Of a DNA stretch of 64,000 nucleotides, positions 53,651 to 62,589 are shown in pieces (the first letter of the stretch is position 1; every line of letters starts with the position of its first letter). The DNA lies in contig NZ_JAEPRJ010000001.1 of the NCBI RefSeq assembly GCF_016651435.1, forward strand, positions 868,001 through 932,000. Reading direction: 5' to 3'. The DNA comes from Catonella massiliensis (lineage in GTDB: Bacteria; Bacillota; Clostridia; Lachnospirales; Lachnospiraceae). The notes under the pieces were generated by a model. The model did not search any database and was not told the origin of the DNA. It worked only from the letters and a program-made list of their open reading frames with translations. The position numbers and the translations under genes are program-made.

Positions 53651-53680
53651 TTTTTATACTTTTGACACTTGTATCATAAT
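53651..53680 (-). repeat. Dispersed repeat, half copy
   Basis: On the minus strand it contains ATGATACAAGTGTCAAAAGT followed by ATA, the arm of the element at 24672 and 34008. No second arm is present. Confidence 0.5.
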
Positions 53681-53694
53681 TTATTAAAAAACCA

Positions 53695-53723
53695 TGTTAA
53701 AACAGTTAAAAAATTGGTATAAT
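53695..53723 (+). promoter_or_regulatory. Promoter of the type I restriction-modification operon
   Basis: TATAAT at 53718-53723 with TGTTAA (53695-53700) 17 bases upstream; the -35 is weak. AGGAGG at 53741 precedes hsdM. Confidence 0.55.
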
Positions 53724-53753
53724 AGAGGAAAATGTAAAACAGGAGGATGGGTA

Positions 53754-55349
53754 ATGGCAGATAACAAAGACTTGCTGAATGTACTTTGGAGTGGGGCGGA
53801 TGTACTAAGAGGCAAGATGGATGCCAATGAATATAAAACTTATTTATTGGGGCTGGTCTTTTATAAATATTTATCAGATACATATTTGGCGAAAGCCTAT
53901 GACTTATTGAATGATGAGTCACCTGATAGCCTTGATGATGCTCAGGCTCAGTATGAAGAGGCAGTAAAATCAGAAGATGCAGAAGACTTTTTGGCAGAAT
54001 TAAGAAGCTCAATGCATTATACCCTAGAACCTGATATGACATATATAAGCATCTTAAGAGATGCTCAAAACAATAGATTTAATAGAGAAAAACTTCAGGC
54101 TGCCTTTAACAGAATACAGGAATCAGATGAATTGTTCAACGGCTTATTTGCCGATGTAGACCTTTATTCCAACAGGCTTGGAACAGGAGATCAGAAACAG
54201 AGTGCTACAATAGCAGAAGTGATAAAGGTCTTGGATGGGGCTGATCTAATACACGCTGAGGGAGATGTGCTTGGCAATGCCTATGAGTATCTGATTGGAC
54301 AGTTTGCTTCTGAGACAGGCAAAAAGGCGGGTGAATTCTACACTCCTCACGGTCCTGCACAGATACTGTGTAGAATCGCTATGTCAGGACAGGAGGATAA
54401 AAAGGGACTACAGGTATATGATCCCTGTATGGGTTCTGCCTCACTCATGCTTAGCTGCAAGAATTATTCTAAAGAACCTGATTATATCAAGTACTACGGG
54501 CAGGAACTGATGCCGTCTACCTACAATCTTGCCAGGATGAACATGTTTCTCCACAGGGTTCTTCCTGAGAACCAGCACCTAAGAAATGGAGATACATTGG
54601 ATGCCGACTGGCCTACAGATGAAGAAACAGAATTCGATGTAGTTACTATGAATCCGCCGTATTCTGCCAAATGGTCAGCTGATGAAGGCTTCAAGCAGGA
54701 TGAGAGATTTATGGACTATGGTGGGAAGTTAGCACCCAAATCAAAGGCAGACTATGCGTTCCTATTACATGGTTTCTATCACTTAAAGCAAAGTGGAACT
54801 ATGGCTATAGTACTTCCGCATGGAGTACTTTTTAGAGGGGCATCAGAGGGAGAGATAAGAAGGATTTTACTTGAAAATGGCTCTATATATGCTGTAATAG
54901 GCCTTCCTGCCAATATGTTTTACAATACCTCCATACCTACCTGTATCATAGTGCTTAAAAAGCATAGAGAGGGAAGGGATGTGCTCTTTGTTGATGCATC
55001 GAATCTCTTTGAAAAAGAGAAGAAACAGAATGTAATGAATAAGGAGCATATCGACAGGGTAATCAAGCTTTATAATGATAGAAAAACAGTAGATAAGCTA
55101 AGTTTCCTTGCTTCCTATGAAGACATAGAAAAGAATGATTTTAACTTGAATATACCAAGATACATAGATACAAGTGAAGAAGAGGAAGAAATAGACATTA
55201 GAGAGCTTTCTGAAAGTTTCAGGGATATAAATAGAGAAATAAAAGAGTGTAATGAGGCTCTACTTGAAATGTTTGGAGAACTTACCTATAGCAGTCAGGA
55301 TACTAAGGAAGCAGTGGAAGAATTTGTAAAGGTCTTTTTGGAGGGTTGA
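53754..55349 (+). CDS. hsdM: Type I DNA methyltransferase HsdM
   Basis: A 531-residue N6-adenine methyltransferase subunit. The N-terminal helical HsdM domain (LLNVLWSGADVLRGKMDANE, TYLLGLVFYKYLS) is followed by the SAM motif I DPCMGSAS (223-230) and catalytic NPPY (300-303). GKKAGEFYTPHG is the usual linker motif. It modifies the sequence chosen by HsdS, and with HsdR forms the restriction complex. The start at 53754 follows AGGAGG; the frame upstream (20 codons) runs over the promoter. First gene of the operon; hsdS begins two bases after its stop. Confidence 0.95.
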   Translation: MADNKDLLNVLWSGADVLRGKMDANEYKTYLLGLVFYKYLSDTYLAKAYDLLNDESPDSLDDAQAQYEEAVKSEDAEDFLAELRSSMHYTLEPDMTYISILRDAQNNRFNREKLQAAFNRIQESDELFNGLFADVDLYSNRLGTGDQKQSATIAEVIKVLDGADLIHAEGDVLGNAYEYLIGQFASETGKKAGEFYTPHGPAQILCRIAMSGQEDKKGLQVYDPCMGSASLMLSCKNYSKEPDYIKYYGQELMPSTYNLARMNMFLHRVLPENQHLRNGDTLDADWPTDEETEFDVVTMNPPYSAKWSADEGFKQDERFMDYGGKLAPKSKADYAFLLHGFYHLKQSGTMAIVLPHGVLFRGASEGEIRRILLENGSIYAVIGLPANMFYNTSIPTCIIVLKKHREGRDVLFVDASNLFEKEKKQNVMNKEHIDRVIKLYNDRKTVDKLSFLASYEDIEKNDFNLNIPRYIDTSEEEEEIDIRELSESFRDINREIKECNEALLEMFGELTYSSQDTKEAVEEFVKVFLEG

Positions 55350-55350
55350 A

Positions 55351-56571
55351 ATGGCAAATAAACCAAATATAAGATTTAAGGGCTTTACTGATGATTGGGA
55401 ACAGCGTAAGTTGGGGGAGATTTGCGAAAGATTAACCAGAAAAAACAAAGATAATGAATCCGATTTACCATTAACAATATCATCTCAGCATGGATTAATC
55501 GACCAGAGAGATTTTTTCAATAAGGTAGTTGCTGCAAAAGATATGTCTGAATACTACCTTTTACAAAAGGGTGAATTTGCATATAACAAAAGTTATTCAA
55601 ATGGATATGACTATGGTTCTATTAAGAGGTTAAATTCATATGAAAAGGGGTGTTTATCAACTCTCTATATATGCTTTAAGTTAATATCTGATAAGGTTAA
55701 TTCTGATTATTTAGAATGTTATTTTGATACACTCGCTTGGTATCATGATGTATCACAAATATGTTCTGAAGGGGCACGAAATCATGGTTTACTTAATGTA
55801 GATGTAAAAGCCTTTTTTACAGAGGTAACAGTTAAATTGCCAGTTGATGTAAAGGAGCAACAACAAATTTCTGCCATATTACATTCCCTCGACCACCTTA
55901 TCACCCTTCACCAGCGTAAGTGTGATGAAACAAAAAAACTGAAAAAATTTATGCTCCAAAAAATGTTTCCGAAAAATGGTGAAAAAAATCCGGAGATAAG
56001 ATTTGCAGGATTTACTGACGATTGGGAACAGCGTAAGTTGGGGGAAGTATTTAAAGAATACTCAGAAAAGAACCATACAGAACTTCCTGCATTAACGATT
56101 ATTCAGGGTGGCGGGACTGTTCTAAGAGACAAATCAGATCGAGCATTACAGTATGATAAATCCAACTTGTCTACATATAAAATGGTAAAAAAAGATGATT
56201 TTATTGTTCACCTTAGATCCTTTGAAGGTGGACTTGAAAAGGCTAATTCAAGTGGAATTATAAGTCCTGCATATCATACTTTTCATGGAGAAAATACAGA
56301 TTGTAGATTCTTTTATCCGTTCTTTAGGTCAAGACAATTTATCGATGTTTTACTAAAGCCACATGTATATGGAATAAGAGATGGAAAAAGTATTGATATC
56401 GAAGGAATGAAATCTATATTACTTCCACTTCCAACTTATGATGAACAACGGAGAATTGGGAACTATATAGAAAACCTCGACCACCTTATCACCCTTCACC
56501 AACGAAAGTGTGATAACCTAAAACTTATTAAAAAATTCATGCTGCAAAATATGTTTCCTAAGAAAGGATAG
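55351..56571 (+). CDS. hsdS: Type I specificity subunit HsdS (two target-recognition domains)
   Basis: A 406-residue specificity subunit with two target-recognition domains (TRD1 about 23-178, TRD2 about 232-375), each preceded by RF(K/A)GFTDDWEQRKLGE and followed by LDHLITLHQRKCD and a conserved helix (KKFMLQ(K/N)MFPK). The DNA of these borders is nearly identical and is also found, inverted, at a silent cassette (61519-61957) beside a tyrosine recombinase. TRD exchange would change the DNA sequence recognised by the system. The frame is intact, so this copy is expressed. Confidence 0.94.
   Translation: MANKPNIRFKGFTDDWEQRKLGEICERLTRKNKDNESDLPLTISSQHGLIDQRDFFNKVVAAKDMSEYYLLQKGEFAYNKSYSNGYDYGSIKRLNSYEKGCLSTLYICFKLISDKVNSDYLECYFDTLAWYHDVSQICSEGARNHGLLNVDVKAFFTEVTVKLPVDVKEQQQISAILHSLDHLITLHQRKCDETKKLKKFMLQKMFPKNGEKNPEIRFAGFTDDWEQRKLGEVFKEYSEKNHTELPALTIIQGGGTVLRDKSDRALQYDKSNLSTYKMVKKDDFIVHLRSFEGGLEKANSSGIISPAYHTFHGENTDCRFFYPFFRSRQFIDVLLKPHVYGIRDGKSIDIEGMKSILLPLPTYDEQRRIGNYIENLDHLITLHQRKCDNLKLIKKFMLQNMFPKKG
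55393..55418 (+). repeat. Recombination repeat A1 (before TRD1)
   Basis: Contains ATTGGGAACAGCGTAAGT followed by TGGGGGA. The same sequence occurs at 56020-56045 (A2, before TRD2) and, inverted, at 61930-61957 (A3, silent cassette). A2 and A3 agree over 28 bases. Confidence 0.9.
55886..55921 (+). repeat. Recombination repeat B1 (after TRD1)
   Basis: A 36-base sequence identical to the reverse complement of 61518-61553 (B3, next to the recombinase). A 27-base part recurs after TRD2 at 56475-56501 (B2), and a 12-base relic (CCTTCACCAGCG) lies at 60536-60547 after hsdR. Confidence 0.92.
56020..56045 (+). repeat. Recombination repeat A2 (before TRD2)
   Basis: Direct copy of A1 within hsdS. Direct A1/A2 recombination would delete TRD1; inverted A2/A3 recombination would exchange the second domain. 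Confidence 0.85.
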
Positions 56572-56576
56572 AAATA

Positions 56577-57056
56577 ATGATTTTATATCATGGGAGCAAT
56601 GTTGAAGTGAAAGAGCCTATATTGCTAAAGGTACAAAGAGAACTGGACTTTGGCAAAGGGTTTTATACAACCAGCGATATGGAACAGGCTGCTAGATGGG
56701 CTTGGAGAACTGCAAAAAGGAGAGGTGAAAGCAATGCCTTTGTTACAGTCTATGAAGTTAATGAAGATGAACTAAAGAATATCCGTCTTCTAAGCTTTGA
56801 TTCACCTAATGTAGACTGGCTTGATTTTGTAGTAAAGAATAGAAAAGGTGAATACATAGCAGGAGACTGGGATATAATATCAGGTCCTGTGGCAGACGAC
56901 CAAACTGCTCAGGTTATTGACCTTTATCTCGATGGATTGTATGATGAAGAAGAGGCAATAAGGCGATTTCTTACTCAGAGGCTAAAAGACCAATATGCAT
57001 TTAAGACGGATGAGGCTCTTAAACTGCTTATATTCAAAGAGGTAATAACACTATGA
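56577..57056 (+). CDS. DUF3990 protein, ADP-ribosyltransferase-like (putative toxin)
   Basis: A 159-residue protein of the DUF3990 family. Family motifs are ILYHGSNVEVKEP at the start, ELDFGKGFYTTSDMEQAARW, NVDWLDFVVKNR and DIISGPVADD. The YHGS and GFYTT blocks resemble the NAD-binding H and Y motifs of ADP-ribosyltransferases, so it may modify a host or phage target. It lies in the type I operon 5 bases after hsdS and overlaps the next gene by 4 bases. Its role with the restriction system is unknown; a toxin/abortive role guarded by the two following small proteins is an inference. Confidence 0.8.
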   Translation: MILYHGSNVEVKEPILLKVQRELDFGKGFYTTSDMEQAARWAWRTAKRRGESNAFVTVYEVNEDELKNIRLLSFDSPNVDWLDFVVKNRKGEYIAGDWDIISGPVADDQTAQVIDLYLDGLYDEEEAIRRFLTQRLKDQYAFKTDEALKLLIFKEVITL

Positions 57057-57298
57057 CTAAGATACCTATATTTTCATTAGATTGCTATAATAAGAATGTA
57101 ATCAAAATGATTATGGAAAAGTATGGATTGACTGAAATGGAGGCTGCCAGAGAATTCCTTATGTCTGAAACACATAGGATGTTAGAAGATGCTGATATGG
57201 CTATGTGGGAATTTTCTGCAAGAGCTATTTTTGACATGTGGGAAGTAGAAAAGATAACAGGAAATCCTAGGAACTCGGTACATTTAAGGAGTGAATGA
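57053..57298 (+). CDS. Small DUF3791-like protein, partner of DUF3990 (putative antitoxin)
   Basis: An 81-residue, helical, acidic protein: YNKNVIKMIMEKYGLTEMEA, then SETHRMLEDADMAMWEFSAR and IFDMWEVEKITGNPR. This pattern accompanies DUF3990 genes in many Lachnospiraceae as far as I recall. Its ATG overlaps the DUF3990 stop (ATGA), so it is coupled to it. It contains no DNA-binding motif I recognise. An antitoxin role is inferred from size, acidity and coupling. Confidence 0.65.
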   Translation: MTKIPIFSLDCYNKNVIKMIMEKYGLTEMEAAREFLMSETHRMLEDADMAMWEFSARAIFDMWEVEKITGNPRNSVHLRSE

Positions 57299-57299
57299 C

Positions 57300-57524
57300 A
57301 TGACAAAAGAGATGGAATTTTTCCTTTTTCTTATTGAAAGGTATGCAAAGGCAAAAGGGAGAATGACAGGCGATGTGCTTAGAGAATGGGAGAATAAGAG
57401 AATAACCCAAGAAATATTTGACGGATATTTTGAATATCATCAGGAAAGGCTTGAAAACGCTTATGATGATATAGATGCTCTTGTAACAACAGGAAAACAT
57501 ATAGACTATAGTGTTAATGGCTAA
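57300..57524 (+). CDS. DUF3791-family small protein
   Basis: A 74-residue helical protein: MTKEMEFFLFLIERYAKAKG, then VLREWENKRITQEIFDGYFE and YHQERLENAYDDIDALV, a pattern fitting DUF3791. The start is taken at ATG 57300, 8 bases after AAGGAG; a GTG at 57291 overlaps that site. It is the third gene of the inserted module, 14 bases before hsdR. Probably works with the DUF3990 protein. Confidence 0.68.
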   Translation: MTKEMEFFLFLIERYAKAKGRMTGDVLREWENKRITQEIFDGYFEYHQERLENAYDDIDALVTTGKHIDYSVNG

Positions 57525-57538
57525 GATGGGGGAAAATT

Positions 57539-60493
57539 ATGGCAGAACTGGAATCGGTGTTAGAAGAAAGACTCATAGCTGAGCTTACCGGCGGAGAGTC
57601 ACAGTGGACATACCGCCCTGATATTAGGACTGAAGAGGCATTGTGGGATAATTTTAAGTATATTTTGGAGCAGAATAACAAGGCTGAACTGGGAGACCAA
57701 CCCTTAAGTGAATCAGAATTTGCTAAAGTAAAGAATGACCTCTCTCATGCTTCATTCTATGATGCAGGGCAGTGGCTTGTTGGGGAAAATGGTAAAGTCT
57801 ATGTACATGTGCATAGGGGTGATAAGGTACTTCATCTTAAGGTAATGAATAACGAGCATATTGCAGGAGGCTCAAGTGTATATGAGGTAATTAATCAATA
57901 CAGAGTCTTTAAGTCAGAAGAAGATAAAAATGGGAGAAACAGTAGATATGATGTTACCCTTCTCATAAATGGAATACCTATGATTCATATTGAACTTAAG
58001 AACAAGGCTCATTCCTATATAAATGGATTTAATCAGATAAAAAACTATATATCAGAGGGTAAATTCAGAGGGCTTTTTTCAAATGTTCAGATGTTTGTAG
58101 TAAGTAATGCAGTGGATACAAAGTATTTTGCGGCTGCAAGAGATACTGAGTTAAATAAGGAATTCCTAACAGGCTGGGTTGATGAAGACAATAAGCCTGT
58201 TTGTGATTATATAGAGTTTACGAAGTCTGTACTAAGGATACCTCAGGCTCACGAAATGGTATCTAAATATACGGTTTTAGACAATGTGAGGAAGAAACTG
58301 CTTATCCTAAGGCCATATCAGATTCATGCGATAGAGGCTATGCGCAGGGCTTCAAAAACAGGTAAGTCAGGCTATATCTGGCATACTACAGGTTCAGGAA
58401 AGACTATGACTTCGTACAAGGCAACCAGGAACCTGCTTATGGACATTCCGTCTATAGAAAAGACCTTGTTTTTAATAGATAGAAAGGATCTTGATAAGCA
58501 GACAGGAGATGCTTTCAAGTCTTATTCTGAAAATGATACCATAGATGTAGACAACACAGAAAATGTAAACCGTCTGATAAAAAAACTAACTGACGGCAAC
58601 AGGCAGATGATAGTGACCACTATTCAAAAAATGCAAAAAATGATTAGAGATAGCCTGAAAGACGGCTCAAAAGACTATAATCAGATTAAATCTCTAAGAA
58701 TAGCTTTTGTAGTGGATGAATGTCATAGGGCTGTAAGTCCACAAACAAAGCGGGAGATTGAGAGATTTTTTGCTAATTCCTTGTGGTTTGGTTTCACAGG
58801 AACTCCTATTTTTGAAGAAAATAAGTATGAGCAAAAGGGAGACCTGCCTCAGACAACTGAAGAACTATATGGTGAGTGCCTTCATAGCTATACTATAAAG
58901 GAGGCAATACACGATAAGGCTGTACTTGGATTTAATATAGAGAATCTGGGGCCTGAAAATATAAGACCTGAGGACGAAGCTGCTTATTACAACAGTGAGA
59001 ATCATAAGCGTAAAGTGCTTGATGTGATACTGAACCGTTCTAAGTCAAAGTTTGGTATGCAGCTTGTAAAAGGAAAAACCTACGAAGCTATGCTGACTGT
59101 AGATTCAATAGCCTCAGCACAAGAGTATTATGACCTTATTATGAGGATAAAGGCAGGTGAGGATGAACTTAAGATTAGTGAAGAAGTAATGAAGGCACTT
59201 CCTGATTTTCCTAAGACTGCGATTACTTTTTCAGTTGTAGAAAATGAAGAGGCTTCAAAAACAAATCAGGAAGCAATGAAGAGGTATTTAGATGATTATA
59301 GCAAGATGTTTAACAGCAGGAGTTATGGTTTAGGCGAGATTACTGCTTATAATAACAACTTAAATGAAAGGCTGGCTAGAAATGGGAATAAATATACTGA
59401 TAGAATGGAGCAGCTGGACCTTGTTATAGTTGTGGATAGACTGCTTACAGGCTTCGATGCACCTTGCCTCTCAACTATCTTCATAGATAGGGAGCCAATG
59501 AAGCCACAGCATCTGATTCAGGCATTTTCAAGAACCAATAGAATTAATGACTCAAATAAGATGTACGGACAGATAGTTACCTTCCGTTCTCCAAAGGAAT
59601 ATAAAAAGAGGATAAATGAAGCTTTGGTACTATATTCTAAAGGTGGATTTGGAAAGGCGATTGCAGAAGACTGGGACACAGTACTTTCGCAGTTTGAGAC
59701 CTCACTTAAAACTATTAGGAACTTTGCTCCTACTCCAAATGATGTACTGGGACTCTCAGACAGGCAGAAAAAGGTGTTTATAGTCCTGTTTAGAGAATTT
59801 GATCATAATTTTGCACATTTAAAATCATTTTCTACATACGATAATGAGATGTTAAAGAAGTATGATTTTACTGAAGAAGACTATGAAGATTATGCTGCTG
59901 TATATAACAATGTGATTGCTGAAATGCGGGATAGACCTGCTAAAGACGAAGGGGATAATGAGATATCGGATGATTATGAGTTGGTTGCCTATAGCAAATT
60001 TAAGGTAGATTTTGAATATATAGTATCGCTTTTACAGGGCTTTGTGGATTCGATGAGTGCCGCAGAGAGCGGAATCGATGATTTTGATGCTAAACTTAAG
60101 GAAATCCGAGAGAATATAAATGAATTTGCAAGTACCAATCCGAAACTAAGCAGTCTCATTTCTCGTATGGTTGATGAGATGGAAAAAGATTTTGATAAAT
60201 ACATTAATAGGGATGTTTCGGCTATTATCAATCAAATGCGGTACGAAGCAGCCGATAAGGAGATTAAAAAATACGCTAACAAATGGTTCCTAGAGGAAGA
60301 AGCTGTCAGGTATGAGGTGTATAACTATAAGGATGGGAAGCTTGCAAACGAGAATAAATTGAAGGAAAGTGCTGATTATGCAGCTTATAAGGAGAAGAAT
60401 GAAGCATCGCTTCCTAAATACAAATTTTATTCTGAGCTTAAGAAGGATTTTGACGAGAAGTTGATTCCTGAGGCCAGACCATATATTAGCTAA
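57539..60493 (+). CDS. hsdR: Type I restriction endonuclease HsdR
   Basis: A 984-residue motor/nuclease subunit. The N-terminal PD-(D/E)XK nuclease is visible (D138 in SRYDVTLLING; E152 and K154 in PMIHIELKNK). The superfamily 2 helicase follows, with Walker A HTTGSGKT (282-289), DECH box (VVDECHRA), GFTGTPIF, and late motifs LLTGFDAPCLS and QAFSRTNR. The C-terminal part is helical and contacts HsdM. It translocates DNA and cuts unmodified targets. Full length; separated from hsdS by the three-gene DUF3990 module. Confidence 0.95.
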   Translation: MAELESVLEERLIAELTGGESQWTYRPDIRTEEALWDNFKYILEQNNKAELGDQPLSESEFAKVKNDLSHASFYDAGQWLVGENGKVYVHVHRGDKVLHLKVMNNEHIAGGSSVYEVINQYRVFKSEEDKNGRNSRYDVTLLINGIPMIHIELKNKAHSYINGFNQIKNYISEGKFRGLFSNVQMFVVSNAVDTKYFAAARDTELNKEFLTGWVDEDNKPVCDYIEFTKSVLRIPQAHEMVSKYTVLDNVRKKLLILRPYQIHAIEAMRRASKTGKSGYIWHTTGSGKTMTSYKATRNLLMDIPSIEKTLFLIDRKDLDKQTGDAFKSYSENDTIDVDNTENVNRLIKKLTDGNRQMIVTTIQKMQKMIRDSLKDGSKDYNQIKSLRIAFVVDECHRAVSPQTKREIERFFANSLWFGFTGTPIFEENKYEQKGDLPQTTEELYGECLHSYTIKEAIHDKAVLGFNIENLGPENIRPEDEAAYYNSENHKRKVLDVILNRSKSKFGMQLVKGKTYEAMLTVDSIASAQEYYDLIMRIKAGEDELKISEEVMKALPDFPKTAITFSVVENEEASKTNQEAMKRYLDDYSKMFNSRSYGLGEITAYNNNLNERLARNGNKYTDRMEQLDLVIVVDRLLTGFDAPCLSTIFIDREPMKPQHLIQAFSRTNRINDSNKMYGQIVTFRSPKEYKKRINEALVLYSKGGFGKAIAEDWDTVLSQFETSLKTIRNFAPTPNDVLGLSDRQKKVFIVLFREFDHNFAHLKSFSTYDNEMLKKYDFTEEDYEDYAAVYNNVIAEMRDRPAKDEGDNEISDDYELVAYSKFKVDFEYIVSLLQGFVDSMSAAESGIDDFDAKLKEIRENINEFASTNPKLSSLISRMVDEMEKDFDKYINRDVSAIINQMRYEAADKEIKKYANKWFLEEEAVRYEVYNYKDGKLANENKLKESADYAAYKEKNEASLPKYKFYSELKKDFDEKLIPEARPYIS

Positions 60494-60503
60494 AATGATA
60501 ATG

Positions 60504-60535
60504 AAGCTTGCAGTGAAAGTTGCTGCAAGCTTTTA
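60504..60535 (+). terminator. Terminator of the restriction-modification operon
   Basis: Perfect stem AAGCTTGCAG (60504-60513) with CTGCAAGCTT (60523-60532), then TT. It is followed by the repeat relic CCTTCACCAGCG (60536-60547). Confidence 0.75.
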
Positions 60536-60556
60536 CCTTCACCAGCGGATTTATTA

Positions 60557-61495
60557 TTATGAATTAAGATTTGATAAGGACCTCATTATAATATCAATGT
60601 CCTTACTTTCAAGTTCCTGTATGATGTGTAAGTAAGTTTTTTGAGTTGTGGTTATATTTGAGTGACCGAGCCTTCTTGCAACGCTTGCAATGGATACTCC
60701 TGCAAAGAGTAATAGAGAGGCATGAGTGTGGCGAAGTCCGTGGATTGAAATTATAGGGACTTCAGCATTTCTACAATGTCTTGCAAGTATATCGTTGGCT
60801 GTTGAGTTATATATTTTATCATTTACAAATATGGGCTTGTCTTCAGGAATATCCCTTAGGAGTTCAGCAAACTGTATTACGGTTTGCCAGTCTAAGGGTA
60901 TTTTTCTTATTGAAGATTTGTTTTTGGTAGGAAGAAAACCGCCGCTCCCTTTATAATCCCAAGTTTTTGACACAGTCAGGGTTTGATGCGATAAATTGAA
61001 GTCGCTTGGGGTAAGAGCTAAGGCCTCAGAAAAACGCATTCCAGTCTTTGCAATCAGAAGAATAAGCCAATCCATACTAATATCAGCAGTGAGCCTTAAG
61101 TCATCAAGTAATTTATGAAGTTCGTACTGATTAAGGTATTTAGGCTTTTTGGTACGAGGACTTTTTCCTTTGATTACGGCTTTTCTTGTAGGATCACGGC
61201 TAATATAACCTTCATCTACTGCATCAAGTATCGCACATTTTAAATGATGGTGAAAGTCCATTGTGGTCTGCCTTTCGTGTTCACTGGCATAGTCATTCAG
61301 CAGTTTTTGATAAGCAATTCTATCAAGATCTGCTAAAGGGAGATTAGGTATAAGTTTAACAAGCCATCTATATGCCATATTGTATTTGCTCATTGTAACA
61401 GGACGAATAGCCCCTTCTTTATAAATGGTAATCCACTGCTTATAATAATCGCAAAACAATATGGGTTTTGAGCTGATGCTTTCTAGTGTATTCAT
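60557..61495 (-). CDS. Tyrosine recombinase (phage-integrase family), probable hsdS inverting enzyme
   Basis: A 312-residue recombinase. The N-terminal SAM-like core-binding domain spans about 10-95. The catalytic domain carries the first Arg in GMRFSEALALT, then HGLRHTHASLLLFAGVSI (H-x-x-R), LGHSN and the nucleophile Tyr in TTQKTYLHII. It resembles the XerC-like enzymes (PsrA/CreX type) beside phase-variable type I loci. It starts at 61495 with AGGAGG and lies between hsdR and the silent hsdS cassette, on the minus strand. Its likely substrates are repeats A and B. Confidence 0.9.
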   Translation of the reverse strand: MNTLESISSKPILFCDYYKQWITIYKEGAIRPVTMSKYNMAYRWLVKLIPNLPLADLDRIAYQKLLNDYASEHERQTTMDFHHHLKCAILDAVDEGYISRDPTRKAVIKGKSPRTKKPKYLNQYELHKLLDDLRLTADISMDWLILLIAKTGMRFSEALALTPSDFNLSHQTLTVSKTWDYKGSGGFLPTKNKSSIRKIPLDWQTVIQFAELLRDIPEDKPIFVNDKIYNSTANDILARHCRNAEVPIISIHGLRHTHASLLLFAGVSIASVARRLGHSNITTTQKTYLHIIQELESKDIDIIMRSLSNLNS

Positions 61496-61517
61496 TCATT
61501 TCCTCCTTAGTGTTTTT

Positions 61518-61957
61518 ACTTACGCTGGTGAAGGGTGATAAGGTGGTCGAGGGTAGAAAAATATGTCCCAATTTTCATCTGTTCAAGTATATTGGGTGTT
61601 AAAATGTTAACTTTATTAATTGCTGCTTTTGATAAACTTGGTACTCCCGTAGATTCATCCATTGATTTCCAATCAACATTTTGAAAAACGCTAAAAATAA
61701 ACTTTAAATCATTATTTTGCTTTGGAATACAGTAAAATAATGTGTCTACAGTCCAAAAAGGTGCTTTTAAAATATACGGTCTGTCAATAGTTCCTTTTCT
61801 ACCAATGCCAATTGAATCGTCTTTATAAGATAAAGCTTCCGATACACTAAGCATGTAACCGCCTGTACCATATACAGGAATTTTACCTACATCTAAGTGT
61901 TTATAATCTCTTCCATTACATACTTTAATTACTTCCCCCAACTTACGCTGTTCCCAA
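61518..61957 (-). pseudogene. Silent inverted hsdS cassette (third target-recognition domain)
   Basis: On the minus strand this encodes WEQRKLGEVIKVCNGRDYKH ... YFSTLDHLITLHQRK, that is one HsdS target-recognition domain of about 127 residues bounded by repeats A3 (61930-61957) and B3 (61518-61553). Immediately before WEQRKLGE there is an in-frame stop (TAG) with no start codon, and the frame stops right after HQRK, so it is not expressed as it stands. Recombination with hsdS would bring it into frame. The domain is unlike TRD1 and TRD2. Confidence 0.88.
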
Positions 61958-62015
61958 GGGAGAGTATTTATTTCCTAATACCACTAATTTATTTTGCATA
62001 ATTTAACTATTCTCC

Positions 62016-62044
62016 TTGTTGTAATTATGAAAATAGCTTATACT
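62016..62044 (+). promoter_or_regulatory. Promoter of the NADAR-family gene
   Basis: TTGTTG (62016-62021), 17-base spacer, TATACT (62039-62044); AAAGGTAGGAAAGG precedes the start at 62104. Confidence 0.5.
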
Positions 62045-62103
62045 AATATAGAGCAAGACACATTCATAAAATAACATATTTTTAGAAAGGTAGGAAAGGT
62101 ACA

Positions 62104-62589
62104 ATGAAGATTATTGGCTTTCACAATCCTTAGGAAGATTATGGTTTCCTGAGTAATTGGTATTTATCAGATTTTCGAATTGATGGTATAGAATTTTCAT
62201 CTATGGAGCAATACATGATGTATGAAAAAGCTCTATGTTTTGGTGATGAAAAAATAGCAAAAGAAATTTTAGCCGAAAGAGATGTGGCTAGAATAAAGGA
62301 GCTAGGAAGGCTTGTATCAGGCTATGATGATTATATTTGGAATGGAGTACGGCAGATAGTAATATACGAAGGGCTTATGGCTAAATTTTCTCAAAATGAT
62401 TCTCTAAAAAGTAAATTACTTGATACAAAGGATTGTACATTGGTAGAGTGTGCAGTTAAAGATAGAATCTGGGGAATAGGGCTTTCTATGACAGATCAAA
62501 GAAGATTTATACCCTCAGAGTGGCAGGGACATAACTATCTTGGATATGCACTTATGATGGTTAGGGACAAGCTGAAAAATCAAATATAA
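62104..62589 (+). pseudogene. NADAR-family (YbiA-like) gene with premature TAG
   Basis: From ATG 62104 the frame reads MKIIGFHNP, then TAG (62131-62133), then EDYGFLSNWYLSDFRIDGIE and onward to a normal end. The rest shows family motifs (FSSMEQYMMYEKALCFGDE, LVSGYDDYIWNGVRQIVIYE, DRIWGIG, GHNYLGYALM). NADAR proteins hydrolyse N-glycosidic bonds and some remove ADP-ribose as antitoxins to ADP-ribosylating toxins. The amber codon removes the start of an essential motif, so it is probably inactive unless read through or started internally. About 5 kb from the DUF3990 gene. Confidence 0.8.

Noticed and set aside
62203..62589. A shorter intact gene starting at the internal ATG (MEQYMMYE)
   Set aside because: The family's conserved GFLSNWY region lies upstream in the same frame after the TAG, and no ribosome site precedes this ATG.
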